DNA from: Cognatiyoonia koreensis
GTDB taxonomy: Bacteria; Pseudomonadota; Alphaproteobacteria; Rhodobacterales; Rhodobacteraceae
Direction: 5' to 3'
DNA length: 64,000 nucleotides
NCBI RefSeq assembly: GCF_900109295.1
Contig: NZ_FOIZ01000002.1
Span: 682,001 to 746,000, forward strand
Shown here: one piece after another, positions 44,560-52,054 of the stretch
How the letters are laid out: each line of letters opens with the position of its first letter
How positions within the stretch are numbered: position 1 is the first letter of the stretch
Position numbers and translations under genes: made by a program
Notes under the pieces: generated by a model
Told to the model about the DNA's origin: nothing
Database searches by the model: none
Seen by the model: the letters and a program-made list of their open reading frames with translations, nothing else

Positions 44560-46008
44560 ATGATCGTGTCATTGCTCAAAATCCTTGCCTTCATCGCAGT
44601 CGTCACTGCGCTAACGTTCGGGGCAACCCAGTTGATGGAAGTCGACGGCGGGGCGCTGATCACCGTCGGCGGTCAGGAATACAACGTTTCGCCGTTGCAG
44701 ATGGCTTTCGGCCTTGTGGCGCTCGTCGTTCTGGTGTGGCTGGTGATCAACCTGCTCAAATTTTTGGTCGCAACATTCCATTTCCTGAACGGCGATGAAA
44801 CCGCGATTTCGCGCTATTTCGACCGCAATCGTGAACGGAAAGGATACGAGGCGCTGTCCGAAGGGATGCTCGCACTCGCATCTGGTGAAGGTCATCTCGC
44901 GATGACCAAGGCGTCCCGTGCGGAGCGTCTGCTCGACAAGCCGCAGCTTACTACGCTGCTGACAGCGCAGGCCGCCGAACTTGCCGGTGATAGGCGTAAG
45001 GCTGAAGAAAGCTATAAGAAATTGATCGCGAACGACCAGACCCGCTTTGTTGGGGTGCGCGGTATCATGAAGCAAAAGCTGGCAGAGGGAAAAACCGATG
45101 TGGCCATGGCGCTGGCGCAGAAAGCCTTCGCGCTCAAGCCCAAGCACGAGGAAACGCAGGACATCCTGCTGCGCCTGCAAGCGGAAACCGAAGACTGGAA
45201 AGGCGCGCGCACGACCCTGAATGCCAAGTTGAAAGCAGGCCACCTGCCGCGCGATGTGCACAAACGGCGCGACGCCGTTCTTGCACTCTCAGAGGCGAAA
45301 GACGTACTTGCGACCGGCAAGACAATCGAAGCCCGCGAAGCGGCGATCGAGGCGAATCGCTTGTCACCCGATCTGATACCTGCGGCGGTCATGGCTGCAC
45401 GCAGCTACATAGAAGATGGCAAACCCAAATACGCAGCCCGTGTCCTGACAAAGACATGGGGTGTCACACCTCATCCCGATATCGCCGCCGCCTTCGCCGA
45501 GATCGTGCCGGATGAGGATGCCACAGCGCGCCTGAAACGGTTCAAGGCACTGACAAACCAGAACCCGAACGATCCCGAAACCAAGATGCTACTGGCCGAA
45601 CTGCACATCGCGGCAGAGAATTTCCCCGATGCAAAACGTGCACTGGGCGATCTCGTCAACGATGACCCGACTGCGCGGAACCTGACATTGATGGCCGCAA
45701 TCGAACGTGGTGAAGGTGCAGACGATGCCGTCGTCAAAGGGTGGCTGACACGGGCGCTGACAGCGGACCGGGGACCGCAGTGGGTCTGCGAGAATTGCCA
45801 ACACATCCATCCGTCATGGGGCCCTGTCTGCACGAACTGCGGATCTTTCGATACGCTCGCCTGGAAACGACCACCCGCAGGAGAGGTCGCAATGCCTGTC
45901 GGCACTGCGATGTTGCCGCTTATCGTTGGACAGTCCCCAGTTGCCGAAGAAACGCCAACAGTCGTTCCGGTCGAGGCAGAGGTCGTCGAAACAGAAGACA
46001 CAAAATAG
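44560..46008 (+). CDS. hemY: HemY-like TPR membrane protein with C-terminal zinc ribbon
   Basis: The 482-residue protein has two membrane segments (about 2-22 and 44-66), then tetratricopeptide-like helices to about residue 400 and a zinc ribbon WVCENCQHIHPSWGPVCTNC near 412-432 with CxxC-x10-CxxC. This is the bacterial HemY of the hem operon, not protoporphyrinogen oxidase; it is thought to organise haem synthesis at the membrane, but the activity is unclear. The ATG after GAAGG is chosen; a TTG five codons upstream overlaps the mitofilin gene. Confidence 0.9.
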   Translation: MIVSLLKILAFIAVVTALTFGATQLMEVDGGALITVGGQEYNVSPLQMAFGLVALVVLVWLVINLLKFLVATFHFLNGDETAISRYFDRNRERKGYEALSEGMLALASGEGHLAMTKASRAERLLDKPQLTTLLTAQAAELAGDRRKAEESYKKLIANDQTRFVGVRGIMKQKLAEGKTDVAMALAQKAFALKPKHEETQDILLRLQAETEDWKGARTTLNAKLKAGHLPRDVHKRRDAVLALSEAKDVLATGKTIEAREAAIEANRLSPDLIPAAVMAARSYIEDGKPKYAARVLTKTWGVTPHPDIAAAFAEIVPDEDATARLKRFKALTNQNPNDPETKMLLAELHIAAENFPDAKRALGDLVNDDPTARNLTLMAAIERGEGADDAVVKGWLTRALTADRGPQWVCENCQHIHPSWGPVCTNCGSFDTLAWKRPPAGEVAMPVGTAMLPLIVGQSPVAEETPTVVPVEAEVVETEDTK

Positions 46009-46050
46009 GTCTTTTCGGAGTGAAGACGCGGTGCTAGAGAGCCGCAAAAC

Positions 46051-46126
46051 GCCGCTGTAGCTCAGATGGTAGAGCACGTCATTCGTAATGATGGGGTCGG
46101 GGGTTCGAGTCCCTTCAGCGGCACCA
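46051..46126 (+). tRNA. tRNA-Thr (anticodon CGU)
   Basis: A 76-base tRNA with acceptor stem GCCGCTG/CAGCGGC and encoded CCA end. The anticodon stem CGTCA/TGATG encloses the loop TTCGTAA, giving anticodon CGU for codon ACG, so threonine. The D arm (CTCAGATGGTAGAG) and T loop (GTTCGAGTC) are standard. It lies 42 bases after hemY and 110 bases before the head-spike genes. Confidence 0.97.
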
Positions 46127-46236
46127 CTTCCCCTTAGTCTTTGTCCTAACTTCAAACCGCCGCGCGGTGGTGTCAGACCGCGTTAGGCCTGATCTGTCAG
46201 AACCCGGTCTATGTTTCATGACCTCGGGATTCTCAA

Positions 46237-46497
46237 ATGACTGACCCATTCAAAAACCATGCCACCGGTATGTCCGATCCTATTCAGGCCGCCGCAGAAA
46301 TCACGCCGGACGATGCGAACGCGCTCGCGGTTGCGACACGCGCAATTCATGTCGGAACTGCGGGCAATCTGCGTGTCACGCTCGTGTCCGGTGATATTGT
46401 GACCTTTCCGAACCTCGGTCAGGGCTGGCACCCGCTGCGTGTCGCAAAGGTCTGGGCCACAGGGACGACGGCGACCGCCATTGTCGGGTGTCACTGA
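46237..46497 (+). CDS. ghsA: GTA/phage head-spike base protein (GhsA, RCAP_rcc01079-like)
   Basis: The 86-residue protein has no membrane segment or signal and shows AAEITPDDANALAVATRAIH (18-37), GTAGNLRVTLVSGDIVTFPN and GWHPLRVAKVWATGTTAT. I recognise it as the spike base family named after R. capsulatus rcc01079, the base of the gene transfer agent head spike. The start is ATG with only a weak ribosome-binding site. Its stop overlaps the next small reading frame by one base, and the larger spike gene follows. The main GTA structural cluster is elsewhere, as in R. capsulatus. Confidence 0.78.
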   Translation: MTDPFKNHATGMSDPIQAAAEITPDDANALAVATRAIHVGTAGNLRVTLVSGDIVTFPNLGQGWHPLRVAKVWATGTTATAIVGCH

Positions 46498-46613
46498 TGC
46501 TTAGCATTGCACAGGCAATTTTTGCGGTTGCGCTGCGTCGCCATTCAGAAGGCGGGGCAGCTGATCCCGGCATTCTGTCTTTCACCACAATTGCAACAAA
46601 CCTTGAAAGGTAG
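46497..46613 (+). CDS. Small protein (38 aa) between the head-spike genes, function unknown
   Basis: The ATG shares one base with the ghsA stop (TGATG), giving 38 residues: MLSIAQAIFAVALRR, then HSEGGAADPGILSFTTIATN and LER. The first fifteen residues could form a short amphipathic or membrane-binding helix. It ends six bases before the ATG of the spike-fibre gene, whose Shine-Dalgarno (AAGG) overlaps its last codons. The tight coupling suggests real translation, but a leader or coupling role without functional peptide is also possible. Confidence 0.5.
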   Translation: MLSIAQAIFAVALRRHSEGGAADPGILSFTTIATNLER

Positions 46614-46618
46614 GCATC

Positions 46619-48250
46619 ATGGCAACGCAACAAGACCTTGATAACGCCGGGATCGACGCGATCGCTCTGACGTCTTTCATTACCAGCCCTGCGGGAACGC
46701 AGAACGTAAACTCCCAAGGGAACGACATCGGCACGCTTGCAGATATATCGTTCAGCGGGGGCGCGCAATTTGCAGATGTTGAAGGCGTCGTCGCGGATAC
46801 GCAGGCACATGCAGTTGGCACCATGCTGGTGGCACAGCGCGAAAGCGCGACGTACCAGGTCGTCGACAATAATACCCCGGCCCAACTGGTAACAGCAGGC
46901 GGCACGCGGCTCGTACATATCGAGGGGCCCTATGTCATCGTGATCACAGGCCAGTCGAACGCGGCCGGATCAAACAGCGACGGGCCAAATCCGGCCTCAC
47001 CGCTTGTGGAAATCTGGGACGGGGTAACGGACGACTGGGGCAGTTCGGATCGCACGCTGGCACCGCTCAACCGGTCAACGCCGCATGGCAACATCGGCAA
47101 CAACAACTATGCGCTCGGGCGGGCCCATCGGATCGTGCGGGACACGGGACGTCCGGTACGGATCATCTACGATGCGCTGGGCGGTCAGGAAATCGCGCAA
47201 TGGGTGGGCAACGGAACAGACTCGACGCGCTACGCGGCAATTGCAGGCAAGGTTATCAGCGCCCTGGCAAGCCCGATCCTCAGCGCGGCGAACAAGACAG
47301 TGGTCGACGAAATCATCGTGGCCCAAGGCGAAGCCGACTTTAACGACGACTTCGCGACGTATCTGGGCAAGATCGAACAGCTACGCAATCAGTTGCGGGC
47401 GGAAACGTGGTGCGGCTTTGAAACCCCGATCTACATGATGTCGCCATCCGACCTGCACGACAGATATCAATGGCGCGACGCCCTCGTTTATCTCTGCACG
47501 CAAAAGGACAACCGCTGCATCTTTGTGACATCCAACGGATTGCGCACAGAGTTCGGGCTGACAGGGTCAGGGGACTACACGCATTTCACCGGCGAAAGCC
47601 TGTGGGAAGCCGGGTTCCACCGCATCGCAGATGCCGGTCCGACAGAAGGCACGCCAACCTGCTTTTACGGACGGGGTACCGGGCCGGTCGATGCTACAGA
47701 TGCGACAGCCATGACAACGTTCAGCACAATCGTCTCGCGCGACAGCTGGACAACCGAAGTCCCGCCAAACGGTCCCGCCGCGACCGGATCGATGAGTTGG
47801 GGCTTCAACTGCGCGGCCGAAGGCAACTATACGTTCGCGCTTGGATATGACTGCACGACGCACAATCTGGCAAACTATGGCCTTGTGGCGGGTCGGGCGA
47901 ATGCGGCCGATCAGTCCGCCGACTATTTCGGGTGCTTTGGCTATCAGAACACCCTGTCTGCGCGCTATACGCTTGCGTCTGGGCGGGGCAATACGGTGGC
48001 GGATGAAGGCGGGACAAGCATCGGCATGTTCACGGAATACACAGCCGCCCAAACCGACCCGGTGATGTTTCAGGTTGGAACGGGTGTGTCTTCATCAACG
48101 CGAAGCAATGGTCTTTCTGTGCGAAAATCGGGCGTGGTCGAGATGAAGAACCTGCCGGTCTTTGCTGATAACGCCGATGCTGTGTCCAACGGTGCAGAGG
48201 CAGGGACACTCTATCGCAACAACGGTGGTGGTCTGCGCATCGTTGTCTAA
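46619..48250 (+). CDS. ghsB: GTA head-spike fibre protein with SGNH esterase domain (GhsB-like)
   Basis: The 543-residue protein has an N-terminal attachment region (1-100), a SGNH/GDSL esterase domain with nucleophile Ser113 in IVITGQSNAAGSN, GGQE (188-191), an AQGEAD block (235-240) and the final Asp319-x2-His322 in GDYTHF, then a glycine- and alanine-rich beta-roll (about 385-480) with repeats of YadA-head type such as FALGYDCTTHNLANYGLVAG. It follows ghsA in the order of R. capsulatus ghsA-ghsB. There the spike binds the capsule; esterase activity here would be on capsule acyl groups, an inference. It converges on the capsule operon. Confidence 0.75.
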   Translation: MATQQDLDNAGIDAIALTSFITSPAGTQNVNSQGNDIGTLADISFSGGAQFADVEGVVADTQAHAVGTMLVAQRESATYQVVDNNTPAQLVTAGGTRLVHIEGPYVIVITGQSNAAGSNSDGPNPASPLVEIWDGVTDDWGSSDRTLAPLNRSTPHGNIGNNNYALGRAHRIVRDTGRPVRIIYDALGGQEIAQWVGNGTDSTRYAAIAGKVISALASPILSAANKTVVDEIIVAQGEADFNDDFATYLGKIEQLRNQLRAETWCGFETPIYMMSPSDLHDRYQWRDALVYLCTQKDNRCIFVTSNGLRTEFGLTGSGDYTHFTGESLWEAGFHRIADAGPTEGTPTCFYGRGTGPVDATDATAMTTFSTIVSRDSWTTEVPPNGPAATGSMSWGFNCAAEGNYTFALGYDCTTHNLANYGLVAGRANAADQSADYFGCFGYQNTLSARYTLASGRGNTVADEGGTSIGMFTEYTAAQTDPVMFQVGTGVSSSTRSNGLSVRKSGVVEMKNLPVFADNADAVSNGAEAGTLYRNNGGGLRIVV

Positions 48251-48261
48251 GGAAATGCTCG

Positions 48262-48287
48262 GGGCGTCGTCAGTATTGGCGACGCCC
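48262..48287. terminator. Hairpin between convergent spike and capsule genes
   Basis: An eight-base-pair stem GGGCGTCG/CGACGCCC with a ten-base loop spans the few bases after ghsB and the last codons of the kpsE-like gene. No T-run follows on either strand, so it is a possible bidirectional pause or Rho-assisted terminator only. Confidence 0.4.
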
Positions 48288-49604
48288 TGATACGCAAGCA
48301 CTCCACAGCGCAAAAACCGCAATCGAAAGCACGCCGACCAGAACAAGTATTGCCGGCACGTTGGGTGATGTCGGAATTGCTGCCGTACGGGGTGGAACGA
48401 CCACTTGAAACAGACTCCGCGACAGGGCGGCAGATTGCGTCGCTTCGGTCTGTGCCGCCAGTGCAACGGTAAGTGCCTCTTCGGCAATTCCAACCCGCAA
48501 CGCCGCAAGCTGGTGCTGCATCATGACGGCATTTAACGATTGTTCTTTCGCATCACCGGCACTGACAAGTATTGCGCGTTGATCAGCGATCTGTGTTTGC
48601 AGCCGATCATAAAGCTCGTTCGCCCGCTGGGTCTGGAAACTATCTCCATTGCCGGCGACTTCGGCGCGCTGGATGTCCTGACCCAGCAAAAGCGATTCCT
48701 CTTCAAGCTGGCGGATGATCATATAGACGCCCGCGATGCGTGCGGCAGGGTCCGCCTCTCCACTATCAAGCTGTAGCTCAAGCAATGCGGTCTGCGCCGC
48801 GGTCAGTTGTGCCTGCGCCGCTTGGACGGATTGCTCTGCTAGTAGCAGCCGCTGGCCAATCACATCGACATTCAACGCATTCACCTGCGTCGCCACCATC
48901 GCAAGGATCGTGTCAGATACGGCAATCGAATCCGCTGGATCAGGCGTGCGCACATACAGCGTGATCAGGCCGGTTTGGATATCAACGGCACTGTCCACGA
49001 ACCGGGAAAACTGGTCATGTTTGTCGATCGAAAGCGCATCAAGATCGCGCAGTCGCTGCACGGGATCGACCCTGTCGCTGCTCAGGTGTGTGATGAACCC
49101 GCGGTCATTTTCAAGCCCGTCCATCATCGCCTGCGACTGAATGAAAGCGTGCGCCATGAAAACCTCTTGCAGGTTCGGCGCGCTGTTCAACGATCCCAGC
49201 AGTCCCCCGGCACTTGCACCCGAAACCGCCACCGGCTTGGTCACAGCGATGACGGATCGCGCTTCATACATCGGTGTCGCGACAGCCAGCAGATAGACTG
49301 TCGCCAGCACCATCGGCAGGACGCAAAGGATTGCGAACCGAAGGTAAAGCCGTCGCCGCATCCCGACGTTCACCCGATCAATTCTGGCCGCTTCCGCCGC
49401 GATGTCCTGATCGGACGGCAATAACCGATCCCGTTCTTCCACCTGACGCGCGGCTTCCTCTTCAACGGCGCGCAGTCGCTCTGCCTCGCGAAGACGCAAC
49501 CGTTCTGCTTTTTCAGTCTCGGCGACGCGTAAACGTTCCTCGCGCCATTTGCGAATGCGTGCCTCCTCTGGCGTTTCCGTGTCACGGTCCATCAGGTCAG
49601 ACAT
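48270..49604 (-). CDS. kpsE: Capsule polysaccharide export inner-membrane protein (KpsE-like PCP)
   Basis: The 444-residue protein has a highly charged coiled coil for the first 80 residues (many Glu-Arg repeats), a membrane segment at about 90-110 (FAILCVLPMVLATVYLLAVA), a periplasmic region with further coiled coil at about 240-380, and a C-terminal membrane segment (VPAILVLVGVLSIAVFALW). This two-TM, coiled-coil plan is the polysaccharide co-polymerase/export family (KpsE, RkpR). The start is chosen eight bases inside the end of kpsT. It is the last gene of the capsule operon; no outer-membrane partner (KpsD/Wza) is seen. Confidence 0.85.
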   Translation of the reverse strand: MSDLMDRDTETPEEARIRKWREERLRVAETEKAERLRLREAERLRAVEEEAARQVEERDRLLPSDQDIAAEAARIDRVNVGMRRRLYLRFAILCVLPMVLATVYLLAVATPMYEARSVIAVTKPVAVSGASAGGLLGSLNSAPNLQEVFMAHAFIQSQAMMDGLENDRGFITHLSSDRVDPVQRLRDLDALSIDKHDQFSRFVDSAVDIQTGLITLYVRTPDPADSIAVSDTILAMVATQVNALNVDVIGQRLLLAEQSVQAAQAQLTAAQTALLELQLDSGEADPAARIAGVYMIIRQLEEESLLLGQDIQRAEVAGNGDSFQTQRANELYDRLQTQIADQRAILVSAGDAKEQSLNAVMMQHQLAALRVGIAEEALTVALAAQTEATQSAALSRSLFQVVVPPRTAAIPTSPNVPAILVLVGVLSIAVFALWSACVSGRRQY

Positions 49605-50256
49605 AGGCTGGCTCCTCTGCCAAAAGAGATTGCGCCGTTTCAACGGTGTCACATGGGATCAACTGCCCATGGGCAAGTGCAAAGAAACGATCACAATGCG
49701 CACGCAATTGTCGGGCATTTCGTGACAGGAAGATCAGTCCGTTGCGCGACAAATGACGGGCGACAAGCGCGTCGCAGACCTTGCGCCGCTCTGGTGAGCC
49801 GACGGATAAAACCTCATCTGCGACAAGCAAACCCGCAGGTCGTGCCATTGCGCACATGAACGAAAGAACAGCGCGTTGCGTTGGTGTGAGTGTCTGAACT
49901 TTGTTCCAAGCACGCTCTTGCAAGCCCGACAAGATCGTCACCTGTGCAACATACCAGTCCGGTTTCTGGCCTGTCAGCCGCGCGATCAGCAAAAGGTTTT
50001 CGATGATCGAAAGATTTGGATGTAGAAATCCTGCATAGCCAAGGGGCCATGAAACGAAACCCGTGGACGTGACACTGCCTAGCGCGGGCGCTTCGACACC
50101 ACTTAGCACGCGCGCAAGTGATGACTTGCCGCTGCCGGGCATGGCCAGAATGCCGATCTTTTCGCGCGCGCCGACTGTCAGATCACAATCGCTCAGGATC
50201 GGGCGGGCGTTGCTGTCGTCAGGTCGACGCACAGTGACATGGCGCAGTGTCATCAT
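49597..50256 (-). CDS. kpsT: Capsule export ABC transporter ATPase (KpsT-like), degenerate motifs
   Basis: The 219-residue protein resembles KpsT (SWPLGYAGFLHPNLSIIENL, as in the family). Walker A is AMPGSGKSS (first Gly replaced by Ala) and Walker B is LLVADEVLSVG, but the signature loop reads LTPTQRA in place of SGGMR-type sequence and the H-loop region FLSRNARQL lacks the usual His. It may have weak or altered ATP hydrolysis, or be a lineage variant. The ATG overlaps the kpsM stop by four bases; a longer frame upstream is antisense-like and rejected. Confidence 0.8.
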   Translation of the reverse strand: MMTLRHVTVRRPDDSNARPILSDCDLTVGAREKIGILAMPGSGKSSLARVLSGVEAPALGSVTSTGFVSWPLGYAGFLHPNLSIIENLLLIARLTGQKPDWYVAQVTILSGLQERAWNKVQTLTPTQRAVLSFMCAMARPAGLLVADEVLSVGSPERRKVCDALVARHLSRNGLIFLSRNARQLRAHCDRFFALAHGQLIPCDTVETAQSLLAEEPAYV

Positions 50257-51029
50257 AAGCGGTACCGCGCAATCCGGCGGCGCATGATCGCAGTCTCGAT
50301 CGGGCTTGCGACAACGTAAAAGAATGCCCCGCAGAAAACCGGGTACCAGACCGTCGCAACGGGCGAGGTATAACCAAGGAAGTATCCCTCGCGAACGATC
50401 TCGGTCACATGCAACAGCGGACTGTACCAAAGGGCGTCTTGCACAGCTGGCGGCAATTCGGTCGCCGTGTAAAAGATACCCGATAACCAGAACACAGGCC
50501 GCAGCAGAATGGGAACAAAGCGGGCAAAGCTGTCGCTGATCAAGCCAACCGCCGCGATGAAACGGCCAACGCCAATGGCCAGAAACCAGGCAAGTGCCAG
50601 TCCGGTGACAACTTGCGCCGCATCGGCGGGCAAGCGGTTCCCATAGATCAGCGTAATCCCACCAAAGATGACAAGCGCGGAAATGATCAGGTTCAGCCCG
50701 TCCCGCAATCCGCTGGCTGTCAGGATGTCATGTGACGTAACCTGCGGAAGATACAGCAGGCTCCGGTTCGCTGGAATGGCGCGGCTCAGCGACGTGATGG
50801 TCTGTCGAAACGCCAAATAGGGCAGGATGCCCGTCGCCACGAAAATTTCTGCAGGAACGTAAATCGGCGGTGCGCGGTTCAAAGCGTGAAACAGGATGAC
50901 GACAAAGGCGATCCACGCAATCGGCGTCAGATAAGCCCAGAAATGCCCGATCACGCCGCCTGAAAACCGGGTCAGACGCTCGCGCCGGATCAGGGCGGCA
51001 ATGCGGTCAGGATAAAGTGCGATACTCAT
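50253..51029 (-). CDS. kpsM: Capsule export ABC transporter permease (KpsM-like)
   Basis: The 258-residue protein has six predicted membrane segments, beginning after RRERLTRFSGGVIGHFWAYL (15-34), with the family stretch FRQTITSLSRAIPANRSLLY (88-107) and PVFWLSGIFYTATELP (195-210). It is the ABC-2 type permease that carries capsule polysaccharide across the inner membrane with KpsT. It overlaps kpsT and the epimerase gene by four bases each. Confidence 0.88.
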   Translation of the reverse strand: MSIALYPDRIAALIRRERLTRFSGGVIGHFWAYLTPIAWIAFVVILFHALNRAPPIYVPAEIFVATGILPYLAFRQTITSLSRAIPANRSLLYLPQVTSHDILTASGLRDGLNLIISALVIFGGITLIYGNRLPADAAQVVTGLALAWFLAIGVGRFIAAVGLISDSFARFVPILLRPVFWLSGIFYTATELPPAVQDALWYSPLLHVTEIVREGYFLGYTSPVATVWYPVFCGAFFYVVASPIETAIMRRRIARYRL

Positions 51030-52054
51030 GCGGGCTCGATGGCGGCTTCAGGGGCGCCGTGACAATCGCGATACCAGGATACGAACTCGGTGATCCCTTC
51101 AGTGATCCCGGTCTCGGGGCGAAATCCGGTAAGCGCATGCAGCAGATCGGTATTCGCCCATGTCCCAGGCACATCACCCATCTGCATGCCCATCATGTTC
51201 TTCTTGATCTTCTGGCCCAGCGCATCCTCCAGCGCAGTTATGAAATCCATCAAAGGCACGCGCTGTCCGGCCCCGATGTTCACGACGCGGTACGGGGCCA
51301 CAGGGCTTAGTGTGTCATGGTCAATCGGGTCCGCGCCCAGAACGGGCGGTGTGCCGATCAGCAACCGGATGGCGCGGACAAGATCAATGACATGGGTAAA
51401 GTCCCGCGCCATCTGCCCGTTGTTATAGACATCGATCGGCTCACCAGCCAAAGCTGCCTTAACGAACTTGAACAGCGCAAGATCGGGGCGCCCCCACGTG
51501 CCATAGACGGTGAAAAACCGGAACATCGTGGTCGGGATATCCCAAAGGTGGGCATAGGCATGGGCCATATGCTCGTTCGCCTTTTTCGTAGCGGCATAAA
51601 GCGTCAGCGGCGTGTCGGTATTCTGTCCTTCATTGAATGGCATCACCGTATTGCCCCCGTAGACCGAAGACGTCGACGCCATCAAAAGATGTCCCACCTG
51701 CATGGTCCGGGCTTGCTCAATGACATTGAACGTTCCGATCAGATTGGCATCGATGTAGGCGCGCGGGTTTTCAAGGCTGTAACGCACGCCGGCCTGTGCG
51801 GCGAGGTGAACGATCACATCAGGCTTTGCATCGCAGATCGCCTGTCCTAACGCATCCGCATCTTCCAGCATTGCCACATGCGCCTGAAATCCGGGGTGGG
51901 CCGATAGCATGCGATGGCGGTGCTTTTTCAGTTCAACATCATAGTAATCGGTCAAACCGTCATAACCGACGACACGGTATCCGTGGCCCAGCAATTCGTT
52001 TGCAAGGTGGTAGCCGATGAAACCTGCTGTGCCCGTGATGAAAACCGTCGTCAT
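51026..52054 (-). CDS. NAD-dependent epimerase, UDP-glucuronate 4-epimerase-like
   Basis: The 342-residue short-chain dehydrogenase-type enzyme has the NAD loop TGTAGFIGYHLANELL (7-22), ASTSSVYGG (125-133), the catalytic Tyr-x3-Lys in LYAATKKANE (150-159) and DYYDVELKKHR near residue 42, which is typical of UDP-glucuronate epimerases. It would make UDP-galacturonate for capsule synthesis. Specificity is inferred from these features. It overlaps both neighbours. Confidence 0.85.
   Translation of the reverse strand: MTTVFITGTAGFIGYHLANELLGHGYRVVGYDGLTDYYDVELKKHRHRMLSAHPGFQAHVAMLEDADALGQAICDAKPDVIVHLAAQAGVRYSLENPRAYIDANLIGTFNVIEQARTMQVGHLLMASTSSVYGGNTVMPFNEGQNTDTPLTLYAATKKANEHMAHAYAHLWDIPTTMFRFFTVYGTWGRPDLALFKFVKAALAGEPIDVYNNGQMARDFTHVIDLVRAIRLLIGTPPVLGADPIDHDTLSPVAPYRVVNIGAGQRVPLMDFITALEDALGQKIKKNMMGMQMGDVPGTWANTDLLHALTGFRPETGITEGITEFVSWYRDCHGAPEAAIEPA

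Noticed and set aside
46051..46126. tRNA-Thr as an integration site for the spike and capsule genes
   Set aside because: No integrase and no repeat of the tRNA 3' end were noticed downstream; a full-length repeat search was not possible.
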